A DNA stretch of 64,000 bases, taken from positions 62,001-126,000 of the forward strand of contig JAEUHK010000062.1 in the NCBI GenBank assembly GCA_016795465.1, in the 5' to 3' direction. The first letter of the stretch is position 1. Every line of letters starts with the position of its first letter. Below, piece after piece: positions 61,163-64,000 of this stretch. Source of the stretch: Verrucomicrobiaceae bacterium (lineage in GTDB: Bacteria > Verrucomicrobiota > Verrucomicrobiia > Verrucomicrobiales > Verrucomicrobiaceae). The translations under genes and the position numbers were made by a program. The notes under the pieces are model-generated. The model was not told the DNA's origin, made no database searches, and saw only the letters and a list, made by a program, of their open reading frames with translations.

Positions 61163-62200
61163 ATGCTCACAGAAAACGACATTCGTTCCGCGCTCGGCAG
61201 CGTCCGCTACCCGGGCTTCAGCCGCGACATCCTTTCCTTCGGCCTCGTCAAAGGCATTCAGGTCTCCGGCAGCGATGTGACGGTGGAGATCTCCCTGGCG
61301 ACACGCGATCCAAACATCCCTCGGCTCATTCACGAGCAGGCGATGGACGTTTTGAAGAAGCTGCCGGGCATCGGCGAGGTGCGGCTGAATTTTGACATCA
61401 AGGACCCGCCTGGCACGAACACGACCGCCTCGGAAAAGCTGGGCAAATCGAGCATCCCCGGCGTGAAGAAGATCATCGCGGTGGCCTCGGGCAAGGGTGG
61501 TGTGGGCAAGAGCACCGTGGCGAGCAATCTGGCGATCGCCCTGAGCAAGACCGGCGCCCGCGTGGGCCTGTGCGACTGCGATTTGTATGGCCCGAGCATT
61601 GCCCACATGTTCGGCACGAATGAGCGGCCGTATCAAAACGACGAGCAGCAGATTGTGCCGATTGAGAAACACGGCCTGCAGCTCATCTCGATGGGCTTTT
61701 TGCTCGAAGATGCCTCGCCGGTGATCGTGCGCGGCCCGGTGGCCACCCGTTACACGCAGCAATTCCTCCGCCAGGTGGCCTGGGACAATCTCGACGTGCT
61801 CGTCCTCGACCTGCCGCCGGGCACTGGCGACATCCAGCTGACCATCGTGCAGACGGTGGCGCTGGACGGCGCGGTGATCGTGACGACGCCGCAGGAGGTG
61901 GCGCTGATCGATGCCCGCAAGGCGGTGTCGATGTTCCAAAAGGTGAACGTGCCGATCCTAGGCATCGTGGAGAACATGAGCTACTTCCTCTGCCCGTCCG
62001 ACGGCAAGGCCTACCACATCTTCGGCCAAGGCGGCGGCGAGCATGAGGCGAAGCGTCTCGGCGTGCCGCTGCTGGGCCAGATCCCCATCGAGATGCCGAT
62101 CCGCGAATGCGGCGACCAAGGCCACCCCATCGCCCTGGAAGATCCGGCGAAGAGCACGGCCTCGAAGGTGTTTCAGGAGATCGCAGCGAAGCTGCGGTGA
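61163..62200 (+). CDS. mrp: Mrp/ApbC family iron-sulfur cluster carrier
   Basis: The 345-residue protein from the ATG at 61163 has an N-terminal MIP18/DUF59 domain (residues 1-80) and a P-loop ATPase domain (GKGGVGKST at 110-118). Further motifs are CDCDLYGPSI, LDLPPGTGDIQL and GIVENMSYF. Mrp proteins carry Fe-S clusters to apoproteins. The CxxC cluster motif expected after NMSYF is not complete: the sequence reads LCPSDG, with the second Cys absent. Confidence 0.9.
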   Translation: MLTENDIRSALGSVRYPGFSRDILSFGLVKGIQVSGSDVTVEISLATRDPNIPRLIHEQAMDVLKKLPGIGEVRLNFDIKDPPGTNTTASEKLGKSSIPGVKKIIAVASGKGGVGKSTVASNLAIALSKTGARVGLCDCDLYGPSIAHMFGTNERPYQNDEQQIVPIEKHGLQLISMGFLLEDASPVIVRGPVATRYTQQFLRQVAWDNLDVLVLDLPPGTGDIQLTIVQTVALDGAVIVTTPQEVALIDARKAVSMFQKVNVPILGIVENMSYFLCPSDGKAYHIFGQGGGEHEAKRLGVPLLGQIPIEMPIRECGDQGHPIALEDPAKSTASKVFQEIAAKLR

Positions 62201-62261
62201 GCTTTGAGGCTTGTTGGGGCTGCGGACGTTCTCCAAGCCGTCGGGAGGTTTGGCGAACAGG

Positions 62262-62381
62262 CTAGGCCGTGTTTGAAAACCTCAATGTATGTTGTTCACG
62301 CTTTAGCGTGAACTGGCTTTTGGCACGCTAAAGCGTGAACAACATACTCCAGACGCGCCTTGGGTTTCAAACACGGCCTAG
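62262..62381. repeat. Nested inverted-repeat element (MITE-like) between convergent genes
   Basis: The outer arms CTAGGCCGTGTTTGAAA (62262-62278) and its perfect complement (62365-62381) are 17 nt. Inside, arms of 24 nt at 62287-62310 and 62324-62347, containing GTTCACGCTTTAGCGTG, are also perfectly complementary around a 13-nt loop. The element of 120 bp fills most of the gap between mrp and the DUF1501 gene. It may be a non-autonomous mobile element or a bidirectional terminator. Confidence 0.85.
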
Positions 62382-62432
62382 TTGTCGAGATGATGTTTTT
62401 CTTCGCCAAACCTTCCCGACCTACTCCATGGG

Positions 62433-64000
62433 TCACACCGTGAAGTCGATCATGTTCAGGTTCCGCGCGTTGAGCGTGGCGGTGCTGAGATCGGGCTGGA
62501 AGCGGGTGAGATTGGGGAAGACCTGCTGCACCTGCATGTCGGTGAGGCCGAACCATTTGCCGATGAGGGCGGCCTTTTGGTCGACGGCGGTGCTGGGGAT
62601 CCAGCGGCCGCGGTTGCCGGTGCAGTCGATGCCGCCATTGACGGTGAGATCGGGGAAGGTGCCGTAGATGCGGCCGCCCTGCACGGCACCGCCGGCGATG
62701 AGGCTGGTGCCGCCCCAGGCGTGGTCGGAGCCGCCGGTCTGGTCGCTCTTGTTGGGGGTGAAGGTGCGGTTGAAGTCGGAGGCGGTGAAAAGCATGGTCT
62801 TGTCCCACATGCCGATGGCCTTCATGCAGTCGGCAAAAGCGCGGATGCTGCGGGAAAGGTTGTTGATGAGGTTGTAGTAGCCTTGGTTCTGCGCGGTGGG
62901 GCTGGGGATCTGCGAGACGTGCGTGTCCCAGCCGCCGATCTGCACGAAGAAGATCTGCCGCTTGTTGGAAAGCACGCTGCGGCCCGCGATCATGCGGGCG
63001 ACGACTTTGAGCTGGTTGCTGAGATCCGTCTGCGCGAAGCCGCCGGGGAACCAGTTGGTCCAATGCTGGTCGAGCGTGGGATTCGGCGTGGCGGTTTGCG
63101 CGAGGGCGTTGCCGACGAGGCCTTCGGTGTTGCGGGCGCTTTGCGGGACACCGACGTAGGTTTCGTCAAAGAGGCTCTCGTGTGACGCGGCGAGGATTTG
63201 CTCCAAAGCACGCAAACGCCAGCCCGCGGAGGTGTTTTGATAATTCGTGCCGCTGAGCGGATCACCCGCGGTGAGGCCGCCGATGCCATTGAGCGGGTTG
63301 TACTTGTTCGCAGGGGTGGTGCCGCCGCGGTAGTTGGGGTTGAGCGCCGTGTTGCGCAGGGCGCTGCCGTAGGCGGTGGAGGGGCTGCCGCCGGAGAAGC
63401 CGGTGAGGGAGCTGACGGCACCGCTGCTGTTCATGAAGTAAGGCTGCTCCGTGAGGCCGATTTGGAAGCTGTTCGCGCCAGCGACGGAGACGCTGACGCC
63501 GAGATCGCCGCTGTTCATGCCTGCGACGATCTCGGCGATGCGACCTCCCCAACCCTGGGAGAAAGGCTTGTCTGGCAGTGAAGACTGCCACTGCACCTGC
63601 TGGTCGGAGTGGGAGAAGAGCTGCGGCGGCTTCGTGGAGGCCGGGAGCGTGTTGAAGTTCGCACGCGTGATGTTTTGCGTGCCGACGAGCGTGCCGATGT
63701 TCGTGATGAAGGCGAGGTCTTGGCTGTCGAAGAGGCCTTTGAGAGGATACGCGCCGGGATGGAGGGCGAATTCGTTCTGCGTGTAGTTCCCACGATTGGC
63801 GGGATCGAAAATGCTGCCACTGGAGCTGCCGTTGAGCGGGGTGATGCGTGTGCTGACCTGCGAGGTGTTGTTGTTCGTGGTGCCGTCGTAGTAGCCGTTG
63901 TTGGCGGCGGGCGTGTAGTCGAACTGGGTGTCCGGGATGCCGACGACGCCGCGGGCGCTGTTGTAGTTCGCACGTGCCGCGGAGGTGGTGCCGGCGGGCA
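62433..64000 (-). CDS. DUF1501 family protein, N-terminus beyond the window
   Basis: The open frame runs from the stop at 62433 to the window edge (about 522 codons). It has DUF1501 features: LAFITNIGTLVGT in the N-terminal visible part, KRQIFFVQIGGWDTH near the middle, and the TFTPNKSDQTGGSDHAWGG motif. The family is secreted and, like DUF1552, is abundant in Planctomycetota and Verrucomicrobiota, usually next to DUF1800 or cytochrome genes. No internal start is needed, since the frame is continuous; an ATG at 63596 is internal. Confidence 0.88.
   Translation of the reverse strand, partial: PAGTTSAARANYNSARGVVGIPDTQFDYTPAANNGYYDGTTNNNTSQVSTRITPLNGSSSGSIFDPANRGNYTQNEFALHPGAYPLKGLFDSQDLAFITNIGTLVGTQNITRANFNTLPASTKPPQLFSHSDQQVQWQSSLPDKPFSQGWGGRIAEIVAGMNSGDLGVSVSVAGANSFQIGLTEQPYFMNSSGAVSSLTGFSGGSPSTAYGSALRNTALNPNYRGGTTPANKYNPLNGIGGLTAGDPLSGTNYQNTSAGWRLRALEQILAASHESLFDETYVGVPQSARNTEGLVGNALAQTATPNPTLDQHWTNWFPGGFAQTDLSNQLKVVARMIAGRSVLSNKRQIFFVQIGGWDTHVSQIPSPTAQNQGYYNLINNLSRSIRAFADCMKAIGMWDKTMLFTASDFNRTFTPNKSDQTGGSDHAWGGTSLIAGGAVQGGRIYGTFPDLTVNGGIDCTGNRGRWIPSTAVDQKAALIGKWFGLTDMQVQQVFPNLTRFQPDLSTATLNARNLNMIDFTV

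Overview
The window is high-GC bacterial DNA whose gene content points to Verrucomicrobiota, probably a Prosthecobacter/Verrucomicrobium-type organism. The markers are two DUF1552/DUF1592 'planctomycete-type cytochrome' gene pairs, a DUF1501 protein, a secreted sulfatase, FG-GAP and ThuA proteins, a XylR-type sugar regulator, a eukaryote-like Ser/Thr kinase with an ECF sigma factor, and PEP-CTERM proteins. This is inference from families; no 16S gene or other taxonomic marker is present.

Layout. 1-3101: end of a DUF1552 gene coupled to a DUF1592 c-type cytochrome. 3130-5564: a frameshifted SBBP pseudogene and an FG-GAP protein. 5611-9693: guanylate kinase, an AbrB/Doc-type toxin-antitoxin pair, a XylR-like regulator and two unknown proteins. 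9748-15502: MFS transporter, nitrilase-family amidase and a second DUF1592/DUF1552 pair. 15506-22251: RidA, a PP2C phosphatase coupled to aldose epimerase, and an operon of small membrane protein, giant kinase and ECF sigma factor, bracketed by two copies of a double-hairpin repeat. 22312-35000: glycosyltransferase 9, tRNA-Pro(GGG), sulfatase, HAD phosphatase, SixA-like phosphatase, dihaem cytochrome c, prfC, esterase, a 6PGDH-like dehydrogenase, a second MFS transporter and recD2. 35040-43080: collagen-like and Fn3 proteins, a 41-bp minisatellite, an S8-like protease with two PEP-CTERM proteins, a cyclase-family hydrolase and ThuA. 43108-46561: a WYL-regulator-led operon of unknown function. 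46657-47797: a small protein and a VWA protein. 48012-60024: a complete type I-E CRISPR-Cas locus (cas3-cse1-cse2-cas6e-cas7-cas5-cas1-cas2) and an array of 60 repeats with 59 spacers of exactly 32 nt. 60226-64000: an unknown protein, Mrp, a nested inverted-repeat element and a partial DUF1501 gene.

How the genes work together. The CRISPR operon is tightly packed with overlapping or closely spaced genes, and its leader carries a good sigma70-type promoter just before the first repeat. The kinase operon (18145-22200) is the most unusual protein-coding unit. Its 1033-residue kinase joins a Hanks-type catalytic domain to glycine-rich decapeptide repeats, an SdpI-like membrane domain and a signal-peptidase-like domain, and it is translationally coupled to an ECF sigma factor. 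A PP2C phosphatase lies about 1.6 kb away on the other strand.

A second theme is small dispersed palindromic repeats. Several sit inside reading frames: at the start of the first DUF1592 gene, in the middle of recD2 and at the end of the 6PGDH-like gene. Others are intergenic.
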